Shown here one piece after another: positions 15,984 through 24,927 of a stretch of DNA of 64,000 bases. The notes below the pieces were generated by a model. That model saw only the letters and a program-made list of their open reading frames with translations, ran no database searches and was not told where the DNA came from. The DNA is taken from positions 1 through 64,000 of the forward strand of contig NZ_CP046254.1 of assembly GCF_009720145.1 (NCBI RefSeq), given 5' to 3'. Numbering within the stretch: position 1 is the first letter of the stretch; each line of letters starts with the position of its first letter. Source of the DNA: Sphingobium sp. CAP-1 (GTDB lineage: Bacteria; Pseudomonadota; Alphaproteobacteria; Sphingomonadales; Sphingomonadaceae). Made by a program: the position numbers and the translations under genes.

Positions 15984-17613
15984 GGAACGCCTCCCCGTCC
16001 GCTGTCACGCCGCTGGCATGCAGGTATCCCGCATCGCGCAGCACCCGGGTCAGATTGAAGAGCCGGGGCGTGGTGTAGCCATACTCCCCCAACCGCCCTT
16101 CGCTCAGCAGTCCGTCTTCAACCAGGAAATGATAGGTGAAGGTGCCCGCCGCCGAAAGCTTGCGGCCGGCGATGATCTGATGATCGATGATAATATGCCT
16201 GAACAGAACAGCGGCGATCGCTTGCTGAACGGGCTCCTGTCGTGCCGTATCGAGCGTGCGCAAAATGCCGTCCAGCGACCGACCGTCACGCCCGGCTGCG
16301 GCGGCGATGATAGGTCGGACATTTCCGTCGTTCTCGGCCCATTTCGCCCAGAGGATGCCGAGCAGCTTGAATGCATCGAGTAGTGTCCCCGGTGTTGGCT
16401 GCAAGCCCGACCTCAAATTTTCAAGGACGACTTCGGCGTGAAGCGCCTCGTCATTGTCGGCGAGCCCGACCAGAGCGTCCGCCCAATCCGACCAGGTTGA
16501 TGTGTTCTGCGGGATCGCCTCATCCACCAGTTTGGCGACGAGTTGTCGTGGTTCGATGCCGTTGGTGTAGCTCTCGCATTGTAGGCCTATCAGGCCATTG
16601 AGGGCGCACTCCAAGGCAATATGTCCATACTCATTGGCTTGATAGGCGCGCCACCGGTCGACGGTCTTGCCCGGGGGCTGATACGGTTGCCCGTTTGGAA
16701 GCGCGCGCGTGTAAAGCGCCTGGCGCAACCCGTCGATGTCGCCAGGCTCGATGCCGTTGCGATAGAGGTCGAGCACGAGCCAGATAGACGCCCGGCGCGC
16801 TAAACTCGCCTTGGATTGGTCTCCTTGCCCGAGCAGAAAGTCGCGCAACGCGGCCTGTTCGGGCGAACCGTGCGGAATGTGTGCAGGGTGGATGGCCGCA
16901 CCAATGTTTTGGAGCTGCTGCGATGTCGCTGTTCCAGAAAGCAGGACGGTCTCGATCTCATCTGCTATCGGACCGATCGAACCTGCAAAAGCGGCAGAAA
17001 CCAGCTGGCCCTGACCCTGGGTGACCGGCACGGAAGATGCGGTGAGCCAGCCCATTTCGGTCAAAGTGGGCGCATAAGCCGCCCCATAGTTCCCCCGCGC
17101 CGCTTGCAGATAGGTTTTCTCGGATGTTCGGTCGTCGGTGAACGGCCTGAAGTCGATGCCATTGCTGCGCGCTACGTCGCGCTGCTGGTTGGCCCAATTT
17201 GCTCCGCCCAATCCATCGCTGCCGTCCATATCATTGATAACCGTCGCGAGCGCGTAAAGCGCCTCGCCCCGTCTCATGAAGCGGGCAAAGCGGGCTGGAT
17301 CATCCGAGTGGTGCTTCTTTTCGTAGAGTTCAATCAACCATGGGAAATAGGCATAATATCTGAGGCGATTGGTGATGTTCGTGATGTTCGGAACCAGAGA
17401 TTGGTAAATCCTGATGCTCGTCGCCTGGAGGCCAAGAGGGTCGAGGCCCATCGTCCAGCTGCCGGTCTTCGTCCAATAGGGATCGCCGTCCTGTTCAGAT
17501 AATTCGAGTGCTACGCTCACTTCGTTCCCATTTTCCATTATTTTGACGCTGGAGAATGCCACTTTGATACTTCCACAATCATATTGGCGTGGTTCTAGGC
17601 AGTGGCTCGGCAA
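15961..17613 (-). CDS. Unknown protein in the SNF2/Hsp70-like/PLD operon
   Basis: Up to 550 residues. The segment MGLDPLGLQATSIRIYQSLVPNITNITNRLRYYAYFPWLIELYEKK (split here as two runs of MGLDPLGLQATS and ITNITNRLRYYAYFPWL) loosely recalls DUF6361-type proteins, where a similar start precedes a helical body, but I cannot confirm this. No catalytic motif is evident. The last 90 residues (LSEGRLGEYGYTTPRLFNLTRVLRDAGY) look like a winged-helix fold. An internal ATG at 17538 is a plausible alternative start. Sixteen bases separate it from the Hsp70-like gene, and it overlaps the PLD gene by 23 bp. Confidence 0.6.
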   Translation of the reverse strand: MPSHCLEPRQYDCGSIKVAFSSVKIMENGNEVSVALELSEQDGDPYWTKTGSWTMGLDPLGLQATSIRIYQSLVPNITNITNRLRYYAYFPWLIELYEKKHHSDDPARFARFMRRGEALYALATVINDMDGSDGLGGANWANQQRDVARSNGIDFRPFTDDRTSEKTYLQAARGNYGAAYAPTLTEMGWLTASSVPVTQGQGQLVSAAFAGSIGPIADEIETVLLSGTATSQQLQNIGAAIHPAHIPHGSPEQAALRDFLLGQGDQSKASLARRASIWLVLDLYRNGIEPGDIDGLRQALYTRALPNGQPYQPPGKTVDRWRAYQANEYGHIALECALNGLIGLQCESYTNGIEPRQLVAKLVDEAIPQNTSTWSDWADALVGLADNDEALHAEVVLENLRSGLQPTPGTLLDAFKLLGILWAKWAENDGNVRPIIAAAAGRDGRSLDGILRTLDTARQEPVQQAIAAVLFRHIIIDHQIIAGRKLSAAGTFTYHFLVEDGLLSEGRLGEYGYTTPRLFNLTRVLRDAGYLHASGVTADGEAFLEQNQPL

Positions 17614-17629
17614 AGAATGTGCGCGAGCA

Positions 17630-19393
17630 TCATGTCATCTCCGGCCCGACGAAGCTGGATTCCATTCGCACCAGCGGCGTGATGGAGGGCACTTGTGATG
17701 GCAGCTTGATCTCAGGAAGATCCGGTAGATCGCGGGTCAGGCCATAGGCGAGCAGCAGCCGTGATCGATCACATGACATGTCGGTCATGGCCTTCGGCGG
17801 GAGCGGGTGGATCGACGGGGCTGCGCCCAGCACCCTTTCCGTCGGCATTTCAGCGATGAACCGGTCATGGACTTCTGTTTTGCAGCCGCCACCGGTCACG
17901 AGCAGTTGGACCGGCTTTCTGCGGTAGGCGGCGTGAAAGCCGTCCTGAGCGCGTTCAGGCGAGCGCGCCCGGCCAAAGACCTCCTCGAATTCATGGTCGC
18001 ATGCGCGCTTGAAATCTCCTGCGCTCAGCTGGCGACTAAGCGCGCTGTCTAGCGCAGCGGCGCCGAGAAGTTCGACGGCGGCTGAGAACACCGCGACACG
18101 CTCGCGGCCCACGAGATTGAAAGCGACGATATCGAGAGTCGATGCTCCAACATCGACAAGCATGTGGGAGCCTGGTTGGGAGGTCGGCGCGAACGCATAG
18201 CCCGCGACTGCCGCGGTCAATTCCGGCACGAGGTAAAAGCCTGTCGGCAATCGGTCCGGCGATCGAGAATGTGTCTGCCGCACCAGATCTGGGGTCAATC
18301 GCGAAGCAAAAGGGGCGAGCTCGACAGCTGCGGCAACGATCCGTTTGAAGATCGAGAAAGATCTCGCATCATCATGCGCGGCAACGGGGATACCGACATT
18401 CACGGCCATGAACTGATCCGCACCCGCCGGACCGAGCGGCGTGGCCTGCCTGTACCATCCGAAGAAATGCGCGAAATGAAGGGCGAGAAAGGCGGCAGCC
18501 GCTTCGACCCGGGTGATGCTGACGTCGAGCCTCACCAGCTCGCCCCCATGGGCTCCGATGATACCGGTTTTGAAGCCCTCGAGCGTTACCGCACCAGGCA
18601 GGGGGTAAAGCGAAAAACGGCCAGTTTTGGGGTCAAGCCACAAGGCAGTCTGCCAAAGATAAGGATGCCCGAAGGACTGTAGGCCTTCAGGCGCGGGCAT
18701 GGCCTTGGTCGGGTTATCCGCATGATAGGGCTGGCTCACGGCGAGCTTGACCGAACTCGTTCCGAAATCGAAGCCGACGATGAAACCGTCGTCGAGGTCA
18801 GGCTGGAGCTTTTTCGCGAGCTGCGCCGCGCCATCAACGATTGCGCGGTTGATCATCGCCTGGTTCTGGGGCGTGATCGAAACCGGACGTGGCTCGATCA
18901 TTGGCGTGGTGTTGCTCACTGCCGCAATGACCTTGCGGAATATTGTCTCCCTCGGAATGGCCGGCTCCGCTACGACTGGAGCAGGCTGCTTCACAGCGGC
19001 GGCGGCCCGCTCGGCTTCCAGGATGGCCTGATAGGCGGCCTTCATCCCTGGGCCTTTGAGGATGATTTTCTTCGGGCCTTTGGACTTGTGTTGTGGCTGG
19101 GCCTTCTTGTTTTTTGCTTTCTGCGCTTTGGCCCCCGGTTTGGAGGCTCGCTGGCCTGCCCCGTTCCGCGCCGGAAAAGTTGAAAGAGGAGGACACGCCG
19201 TCGATTCGCCTTGCCCTACCGCCTTCTTCGCGAGCATTTGTTGCTCGATATCGGCAAAATCGCCGTCCGCTGCCGGGGGCTTTCGGTCAGGGCTTCGGGA
19301 CGGGGCATTTGTTCCGGCCAAGCTCGTGCGCAGGTCCATCAGGGCGGAAGCGGCATCAGCCAGGCTTGCGAAGCTCTTGCCTTTCTTGCTCAT
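17630..19393 (-). CDS. Hsp70/actin-like ATPase of the SNF2/PLD operon
   Basis: 587 residues. An actin/Hsp70-type nucleotide fold starts near residue 205: phosphate-1 loop VGFDFGTSSVKLAV, phosphate-2 loop MLVDVGASTLDIVAFNL (about residue 410), and adenosine-region LLVTGGGCKTEVHDRF (about residue 520). Residues 1-200 are low complexity, with a lysine-rich linker around 80-115 that may contact nucleic acid. There is no Hsp70 substrate-binding domain. The ATG overlaps the SNF2 stop by 4 bp. Its role may be an ATP-driven switch or assembly factor for the operon; this is inference. Confidence 0.75.
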   Translation of the reverse strand: MSKKGKSFASLADAASALMDLRTSLAGTNAPSRSPDRKPPAADGDFADIEQQMLAKKAVGQGESTACPPLSTFPARNGAGQRASKPGAKAQKAKNKKAQPQHKSKGPKKIILKGPGMKAAYQAILEAERAAAAVKQPAPVVAEPAIPRETIFRKVIAAVSNTTPMIEPRPVSITPQNQAMINRAIVDGAAQLAKKLQPDLDDGFIVGFDFGTSSVKLAVSQPYHADNPTKAMPAPEGLQSFGHPYLWQTALWLDPKTGRFSLYPLPGAVTLEGFKTGIIGAHGGELVRLDVSITRVEAAAAFLALHFAHFFGWYRQATPLGPAGADQFMAVNVGIPVAAHDDARSFSIFKRIVAAAVELAPFASRLTPDLVRQTHSRSPDRLPTGFYLVPELTAAVAGYAFAPTSQPGSHMLVDVGASTLDIVAFNLVGRERVAVFSAAVELLGAAALDSALSRQLSAGDFKRACDHEFEEVFGRARSPERAQDGFHAAYRRKPVQLLVTGGGCKTEVHDRFIAEMPTERVLGAAPSIHPLPPKAMTDMSCDRSRLLLAYGLTRDLPDLPEIKLPSQVPSITPLVRMESSFVGPEMT

Positions 19394-22300
19394 GCGCCGG
19401 CCTTCGCGACCTCGACCACTGCGATACCGACGAGCATTGGCTCGTCAAAGCTCAGGTCATTTTCCTTACGGTTTATCTGCTCCAGCTTGAGATCCATCCG
19501 GGCGAGAAAGGCATTCAGCTTGCCCTGTATGGCATATGTGATGTTCATTTTCTTGGCGCTGCCCGAGGCGCGCAATTCGCGGATCTGGGTTTCGGCCCTG
19601 CTTTTCTCTCGTTCCTTGTGCTGCGTGATGAGCGCGCGCTGGGTGGCGACGTCGTCATAGTGCCGGGCGGCTTCCGCCCCTTCGAAGTCGGTTCGGCGTT
19701 CCTTGAGTGCCGGCAAAAGGTGCGATGCCATCACATCCGCGACATGGGGTAGATCGGCTGGTTCGAGATGTCGGAGCTGAGGGGCGCTGGCCAGCGATTC
19801 CATCAGCACTTGCTCGACGGCATCTTCTTCCAAGCTTGTGCCGGTGGCGAAGTCGACGCCAGCGAATGCTAGGCGATCGACAGGCAAAAGGCCATCGATC
19901 GACCAACGCTCGACTGCCACGACATATCGGCCTACGGGCAGAGGCCAATGCGGCTGATGAGGCACGCGATATGCGGTTACGGGCCGGGGCGCGACACCGA
20001 CCTGCCGACCGTCGAGGAGCTGGGCGCAAAAGCGCGCCAGCGGATGGGTCATCGGAATGGCTTCCAGATTGCGATGGCGCAGCGGGTCTGGGTTGCTGCC
20101 GAACACGGCTTTCACGCCGCTGGCGGCGTCTCGAGAAAAGCGGGTCGGGTAGCGCCGGGCTTTCAGATTCCGAAAGTGCCCAAATTCGGCCTGCGCTCTT
20201 GGCGACAGGCGAACGTCATATGCTTCGATGTCGATGCCGTTGATCGGTTCGAAGCGCGTGCCCTCGAACGTATTGACCAGAATGCCGGCGATATAATCGC
20301 GCAGGTCGCTTTCGGTCAGCCGCTTGTGCGGCGCATAGGCTTCCTTGACCTTCTGAAGAATGCTGTCGCCATGCGCCACCAGTCCAGGGGCTTCCCGCTC
20401 AAGCTCCTCTGCCTGCATTTTCCTCTGCTCTGCAGCCTGGATAGAGCGATCGAATTCACGTGCCCGTGCCTCTGGAGAAAGCTCGGGGTTGGTCAGGATG
20501 AATTCGATGTCGCGGATGATCTCACCCAGGATGGGTTCGAAGTCGCCCAGCGTCTCCTGGATGATCCCCAGCCTCAGATAGAGCCGGTCATAGACCTGCT
20601 CTTCGATCGTTTCAGCGGCGATCAGATTGATGATGTCGATTGATGGCGATCGCTGCCCGATACGGTCGATACGACCGATCCGCTGCTCCACCTTCATGGG
20701 ATTCCAGGGCAGGTCCCAATTGATCAGAATGCGGCAGAATTGAAGATCGAGGCCTTCACCGCCGACCTCGGACGTCAGCAGGATCGTGCCTGCGGGAGCG
20801 TCGGCAAAACGCGAGACGATTTCCTGGCGGTCAGCTTTGACGCCGCCATGGAGTTCCATGATCGCAAAGCCGGCAGCCTGGAGCTTCGCAGCGAGATAGC
20901 TGATCGTGCGGCGAAAGCTCGAGAAGACAATGAACTTTTGATCGGGATCCCGCTCGCGCAACTGGCGCAGCCAATCGAGCAGCTTTGCAAGCTTGGTATC
21001 GGCGGCTTCCAGTTCCGCTAGAACGGCGGGATCATCGCAGATTTCGCCAAGCGCGCTAATCAGCGGGCCTGGCAACGCTCCAGGGGGTGATGCATCGTCC
21101 TCCTCGTCGAGCGTGAGGAAACCGCTTCTTTCGCCCCAATGGCGATAGGCAGTGGCCAGGCTCGAGGCGAGGAGTCGCTGGGTTTGGGCGAGCAGGAACC
21201 GCTCGTTGATGTCGTTGGCAAAGGCATATGCCTCGATGCGCTGTGTCGCCCGCTGATAGAAGGCGTCTTCCGCCTCATTCATCGGCCATTTTACCGTCTG
21301 GGGGCGGCGCTCGACCTTGAATTCCGCAACATCGCGCCGTCGCGTGCGATTGATCGTGGATCCCAGCAGCGACATCTCTTCGATCCGCGCTGCCAATTTC
21401 ACGCGGTTTGCCGGGGTATCGACTATGCTTTTTTCGAGCTCTTCGCGCAGGCGTTTCAGCCGTTCGCCGGTCTTGAGAACCCGCCCCTCGGGCAGATCCC
21501 CGACAAGCTCCGCCAATTCGTGCATTGGCACGCGCGTATCGCGTGCCGCTTCCCAAGCCCGCACTAGCGGGACATTTTCTTCCTGGAGGATATCGAAGAG
21601 ATATTCCCGTTCGAATGTGTCCGGATCGATGAGCTTCAAAAGCGCGCGCAGGTCGTTGGCGCGCAGATTGATCGGGGTGGCCGAAAGAAACAGCGAATAA
21701 TCACTCACATCGGTCACAAGCTTTGCCAGCTTATGGTTCATCGTCTCGGCATTGCGCAGATGATGGGCCTCATCGAAGATCGCGAGATCGAACAAATCCT
21801 GAGCCGAATCATTGAGTAACCGCGCGAGGTCTGCGCGCGCACCCGAGGCGGGCTCGTCAGGATCGTCCCACCCGCGCGGCGGACGGATGGCGGACAGCGA
21901 TGCGATAACCTGAAAACCCTCGCGACGCTCCTGGTCGTCACGCAGCGTGTCGAGCAACTCGGCGGCGCCGCAGATACGCGCGTCGACATTGAATTTGTTG
22001 CGTAGCTCAGCCCGCCATTTTTCGACGAGCGGCTTGGGGCAGACCACCAGCAGTCGACGGCAATCGTGATTCCGCGCCACCAGCTCTGTCCAAATGAGCC
22101 CTGCTTCGATGGTTTTACCGAGACCGACTTCATCGGCGATGAGCAAGCCACGAGAGGGCGCGTTCAGGAGCTTGAGGACCGGCTTGAACTGGTAAGCGTG
22201 AAACTCGGTGTTCGTCGCGCCCATGCTGTAGATCATGTCGGCAAGGCGGCCCGTCATGCGCAGATGGGTCAGAGCGCGTCGCAAATCGGTTGGGGCGGAG

Positions 22301-22503
22301 AGTTTGCCGTTTCGCAGATCCACGAGCGCATCGGGGGCGGCCAGGACATGTTCGAGCTGGTTTGCCGGCAGACTTCGGCGGCCTGTCGGAAGCTCAATCT
22401 GAAAGAAGGTGCGTCCTGCTCGTTCTTCGGGCGGCCGGTCGGTTACGACACCGACAACCGCCGGATCGTTTTTCAGCCGTACCCGTTCGCCTGCCTCGAA
22501 CAT
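19390..22503 (-). CDS. SNF2-family DNA translocase/helicase, first gene of the operon
   Basis: 1037 residues. Superfamily 2 SNF2/RapA-like motifs are clear: motif I GLLIADEVGLGKT (about 119-131), motif II IFDEAHHLRN (DEAH at about 244), motif III LFLSATPINL, motif V TSEVGGEGLDLQF and motif VI EQRIGRIDRIGQRS. The C-terminal 400 residues are a long helical domain with no recognised fold. SNF2 enzymes track along duplex DNA. An unusually strong GGGGGGAAG ribosome-binding site precedes ATG 22503. Followed by three overlapping or nearly touching genes, so one transcript is likely. Confidence 0.88.
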   Translation of the reverse strand: MFEAGERVRLKNDPAVVGVVTDRPPEERAGRTFFQIELPTGRRSLPANQLEHVLAAPDALVDLRNGKLSAPTDLRRALTHLRMTGRLADMIYSMGATNTEFHAYQFKPVLKLLNAPSRGLLIADEVGLGKTIEAGLIWTELVARNHDCRRLLVVCPKPLVEKWRAELRNKFNVDARICGAAELLDTLRDDQERREGFQVIASLSAIRPPRGWDDPDEPASGARADLARLLNDSAQDLFDLAIFDEAHHLRNAETMNHKLAKLVTDVSDYSLFLSATPINLRANDLRALLKLIDPDTFEREYLFDILQEENVPLVRAWEAARDTRVPMHELAELVGDLPEGRVLKTGERLKRLREELEKSIVDTPANRVKLAARIEEMSLLGSTINRTRRRDVAEFKVERRPQTVKWPMNEAEDAFYQRATQRIEAYAFANDINERFLLAQTQRLLASSLATAYRHWGERSGFLTLDEEDDASPPGALPGPLISALGEICDDPAVLAELEAADTKLAKLLDWLRQLRERDPDQKFIVFSSFRRTISYLAAKLQAAGFAIMELHGGVKADRQEIVSRFADAPAGTILLTSEVGGEGLDLQFCRILINWDLPWNPMKVEQRIGRIDRIGQRSPSIDIINLIAAETIEEQVYDRLYLRLGIIQETLGDFEPILGEIIRDIEFILTNPELSPEARAREFDRSIQAAEQRKMQAEELEREAPGLVAHGDSILQKVKEAYAPHKRLTESDLRDYIAGILVNTFEGTRFEPINGIDIEAYDVRLSPRAQAEFGHFRNLKARRYPTRFSRDAASGVKAVFGSNPDPLRHRNLEAIPMTHPLARFCAQLLDGRQVGVAPRPVTAYRVPHQPHWPLPVGRYVVAVERWSIDGLLPVDRLAFAGVDFATGTSLEEDAVEQVLMESLASAPQLRHLEPADLPHVADVMASHLLPALKERRTDFEGAEAARHYDDVATQRALITQHKEREKSRAETQIRELRASGSAKKMNITYAIQGKLNAFLARMDLKLEQINRKENDLSFDEPMLVGIAVVEVAKAGA

Positions 22504-23009
22504 AGTGAAACTTCCCCCCTAACAGGATGATCAATAGAAAGCCGACAGCGTCAAGTGTCAGGCGAATGTTAAATCATTCAAAATCTGCGCCATTCACTTT
22601 GGTAGATGCTGGCATTGATAGATGTGCGCCGCCCTCTCTTGCGACGGGCGGAAGTAACTTCCCGGACCGTTCGGGCATGCAGGAAATTCATCGAGTCGAT
22701 CCTTCGTCGTCCTGGGTGGGGCTATTATAGCTTGCATGGGTGACAAATTCTGTCGCGGTCGATAGTCGGCTCGGCGACGGTCAGCGTCTGCAAACTGGGT
22801 GCGATACCCGGGGAGGAGCAACGCCATCTGGTTCCTTGTTCCGTTGTCGGCTTCCTGGTCGGCGCGCGGGGCCGAGCAAGCCCGCATAGGCGGGCTTCTC
22901 CACTGCGTTGCGACCCTCCGGGTGCACGACCCCCGCTATGACGCCGCCCTTTGGGGCGCCTGTCGGAAGGCCCCGATGGGCGGGGCGGATCCAGACCGGA
23001 GTCACAGCC
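22504..23009 (+). other. Intergenic region between SNF2 operon and DUF3768 gene
   Basis: About 500 bp with no gene. The left part should hold the minus-strand promoter of the SNF2 operon. The right part is the GC-rich leader of the DUF3768 gene, with a perfect hairpin at 22878-22897 and further GC-rich pairing around 22940-22965. GTCACAGCC precedes the ATG without a strong Shine-Dalgarno sequence. Confidence 0.5.
22878..22897 (+). promoter_or_regulatory. Hairpin in DUF3768 leader
   Basis: AAGCCCGC-ATAG-GCGGGCTT, a perfect 8-bp stem with a 4-nt loop, about 115 bp before the DUF3768 ATG. No T-run follows, so attenuation or RNA stability is more likely than termination. Confidence 0.45.
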
Positions 23010-23316
23010 ATGCCGCAGCCTTCTCAACAATCGGCAGACCGAGCCGAGCGGATCGACCGCATCGCCGCACTGAATGACAGCCTGCGGAGATCTATTTGCA
23101 GCCCTGGCCGAAACCAGATCGTCATGACCGCGGGCGTTGCCGCGTTGGTCGGGGATGTGTCCCTCTTCCGCGGATTTCGCAGACGCGCTGAGATCCTGCG
23201 CACGGTGCGAAACTATGACAGCTTCAATTCCGACAACGATCCATTGGGCGAGCATGATTTTGGTCGCTTCGAATATGACAGCGCCATTCTCTACTGGAAG
23301 ATCGATTTGTATGATC
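23010..23316 (+). pseudogene. DUF3768 gene, 5' part, split by IS110-family insertion
   Basis: The first 102 codons of a DUF3768 protein: RIDRIAALNDSLRRS, VMTAGVAALVGD, TVRNYDSFNSDNDPLGEHDFG and FEYDSAILYWKIDLYD. The match stops after TATGATC at 23310-23316; beyond this the frame runs 13 codons into the insertion element. The missing end of the protein is found at 24830-24922, so removing the element restores an in-frame 130-residue protein. DUF3768 proteins are common on alphaproteobacterial mobile elements; function unknown. Confidence 0.9.
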
Positions 23317-23613
23317 CGGGCCTTGTCAAGATCGCATTGAACGGTTCCTTCTGTTGACGGGTTGGGAGCCCCCACACGCAATGCTCAAGGATTGGCTTCA
23401 TTCGTTCCGAGGTCAGCTGATGCACTATCCGTGCATAGACTTGTATCCGGTCGCGGCCGTGCCCGCGCACCATAATCCGTATTCACATCCCCGGATCGAG
23501 CAAAGGCGGATGCGGACCAAACTACTACTGGGCGTTTTCAGGCGCCATCAACTTTCCCGGTCACACATCACACCAATCCGCGTCGCCTTATCGAGCCTGT
23601 TGCAACATAAGCA
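23317..23613 (-). ncRNA. Candidate bridge/seek RNA region of the IS110-family element
   Basis: The long non-coding end, 297 bp downstream of the transposase on the minus strand. In IS1111-type elements this end encodes the guide RNA that pairs with target and donor DNA. Two hexamers of the occupied target recur here: TTGTAT at 23441-23446 and TCGAGC at 23496-23501 (the target reads TTGTATGATCTCGAGC once the element is removed). With 6 bp each these matches could be chance. The exact RNA ends and fold are not known. Confidence 0.4.
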
Positions 23614-24765
23614 TCAGGCGGCGCGGAGCTCGGCACCTTGAGGGACCAGACCGGTCTCCACAAAGCGCCAAAGCGCGATTAACAATTTTCGGGCGAGCGC
23701 AACGATCCCCACCTTTGCCGCGCGAGCGCCGTTGCCTTTGAACCGGTTGCGATACCAAACGGTCAGTTCGCTACTTGGCTGATATTTCAACCAACACCAG
23801 GCAAGTTCCACCATCTGCACACGTGTGCTTCGGTTACCGGCTTTGCTGATGCCCTGATCACGCGACACGTCGCCGCTGGCGAAGGGCGCCGGAGCTAACC
23901 CAAGGAAGGCCGCGACGTGTCGTCGGCTTTCGAACTTTCGGCAAAAAACCTCTGCAACCAACATTGCCGCGCTGTTCGGACCAATGCCCTTCAGCTGCTC
24001 AAGGCGAACCGCTTTCTCTCGGCATGGGAAGGTAGACTCCTCATGGAGCACAACTTCAGCGCGGTTCCGCTCGATGTCCTTGATCTGATCGTTGAGCAAC
24101 GCGAGCCGTTCGAAACAGCGCTCAATTTGTCGACGAAGGTTTGGTGGCAAAGGCCGCCCATCGCCGGTGCGCGTGTCGTCGAGCTGTTTTGACCAGTCAC
24201 CACCCTTGATGGCCTTGACAGTTCGTATGCCCTGTAATGCAAGTAGCCCCCTGATCCGAGAGATAATTCGGGTGCGCTCGTGCACGAGATCGCCGCGCTC
24301 CCGCATTACTCTGCGTGCGTCCTCTTCTTCGGGGGAGGGCACGTCCACGACCCGGCACACGCTTTTGTCGCCAGCGAGATAGGCTTTGAGGATCCCGATC
24401 ATGGCTTCGGCGTCGATGCGGTCGGTTTTTGCGCGCCTGCCTCGCCGCGACACGAGGAAGCTGGCGGGATCCAGCACATATGTATCGATGTCGTTCGACC
24501 GCAGTAGCCTTGCGAGCCAGAAGCCATCATATCCAATCTCGAAGCACAGGCGAATGGCGGCAGGTTCACCGATACGATCAGCGGCCTTGCACTCAAGATT
24601 GCGAAGGTGACTGATCAGTTCCGCGCTGTTCCCGGCAGGAATTGTCCGTAGCGAAGGCTTCGCCGCTCCTGGCGAGAGCGAAGCAACAAGCCAGTTGCGC
24701 TTGCTGAGCTCAACGCTGACAATGACAGAAGTCTTGGGGCAGTAATCTGACGACGAGTTCTCCAT
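23614..24765 (-). CDS. IS110-family transposase (DEDD/serine recombinase)
   Basis: 383 residues. N-terminal RuvC-like DEDD domain: IVSVELSKRNWLVASL (here glutamate where many relatives have aspartate), CFEIGYDGFWLARLL, YVLDPASFLVSRRGRRAKTD with RIDAEAMI. The C-terminal Transposase_20 domain has LKGIGPNSAAMLVAEVF and GISKAGNRSTR, which carries the catalytic serine. Family members recombine DNA guided by a bridge/seek RNA encoded in their own non-coding end. It appears full length and intact. Confidence 0.92.
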   Translation of the reverse strand: MENSSSDYCPKTSVIVSVELSKRNWLVASLSPGAAKPSLRTIPAGNSAELISHLRNLECKAADRIGEPAAIRLCFEIGYDGFWLARLLRSNDIDTYVLDPASFLVSRRGRRAKTDRIDAEAMIGILKAYLAGDKSVCRVVDVPSPEEEDARRVMRERGDLVHERTRIISRIRGLLALQGIRTVKAIKGGDWSKQLDDTRTGDGRPLPPNLRRQIERCFERLALLNDQIKDIERNRAEVVLHEESTFPCREKAVRLEQLKGIGPNSAAMLVAEVFCRKFESRRHVAAFLGLAPAPFASGDVSRDQGISKAGNRSTRVQMVELAWCWLKYQPSSELTVWYRNRFKGNGARAAKVGIVALARKLLIALWRFVETGLVPQGAELRAA

Positions 24766-24829
24766 GTAGCGTTCTCCGTGAGGTTTGACGGAACAACGGC
24801 ATAGCCGATCCGGCCTGCATAGGATCTAT

Positions 24830-24922
24830 TATGATCTCGAGCTTGCCTGGGGCTCACCCGATCCAGCCAATCCCGACGTCACCACTCGGGTTCTGACGAT
24901 CCTACTCGCCGAAGAATACTGA
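24830..24922 (+). pseudogene. DUF3768 gene, 3' part
   Basis: The last 30 codons of the split gene: YDLELAWGSPDPANPDV, then TTRVLTILLAEEY and stop. GSPDP and LTIxLAEEY are the typical DUF3768 end. In frame with 23010-23316 when the element and one TATGATC copy are removed. Confidence 0.9.
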
Positions 24923-24927
24923 TCGGC

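Larger units (their letters stand above)
23317..24829 (-). mobile_element. IS110-family insertion sequence (IS1111-like layout), about 1.5 kb
   Basis: It interrupts the DUF3768 gene. The boundaries are set by TATGATC at 23310-23316 and again at 24830-24836; deleting one copy plus the intervening DNA rebuilds the reading frame. There are no terminal inverted repeats at the tips, but imperfect subterminal similarity exists between GATCGCATTGAACGG near 23331 and the reverse complement of the region near 24800. The long non-coding end (297 bp) is downstream of the transposase and the short one upstream, as in the IS1111 subgroup. Confidence 0.85.

Noticed and set aside
13515..22503. Calling the SNF2/PLD operon DISARM
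   Set aside because: DISARM needs a DUF1998 protein and a DNA methyltransferase; neither is here, and an Hsp70-like gene is not part of DISARM.
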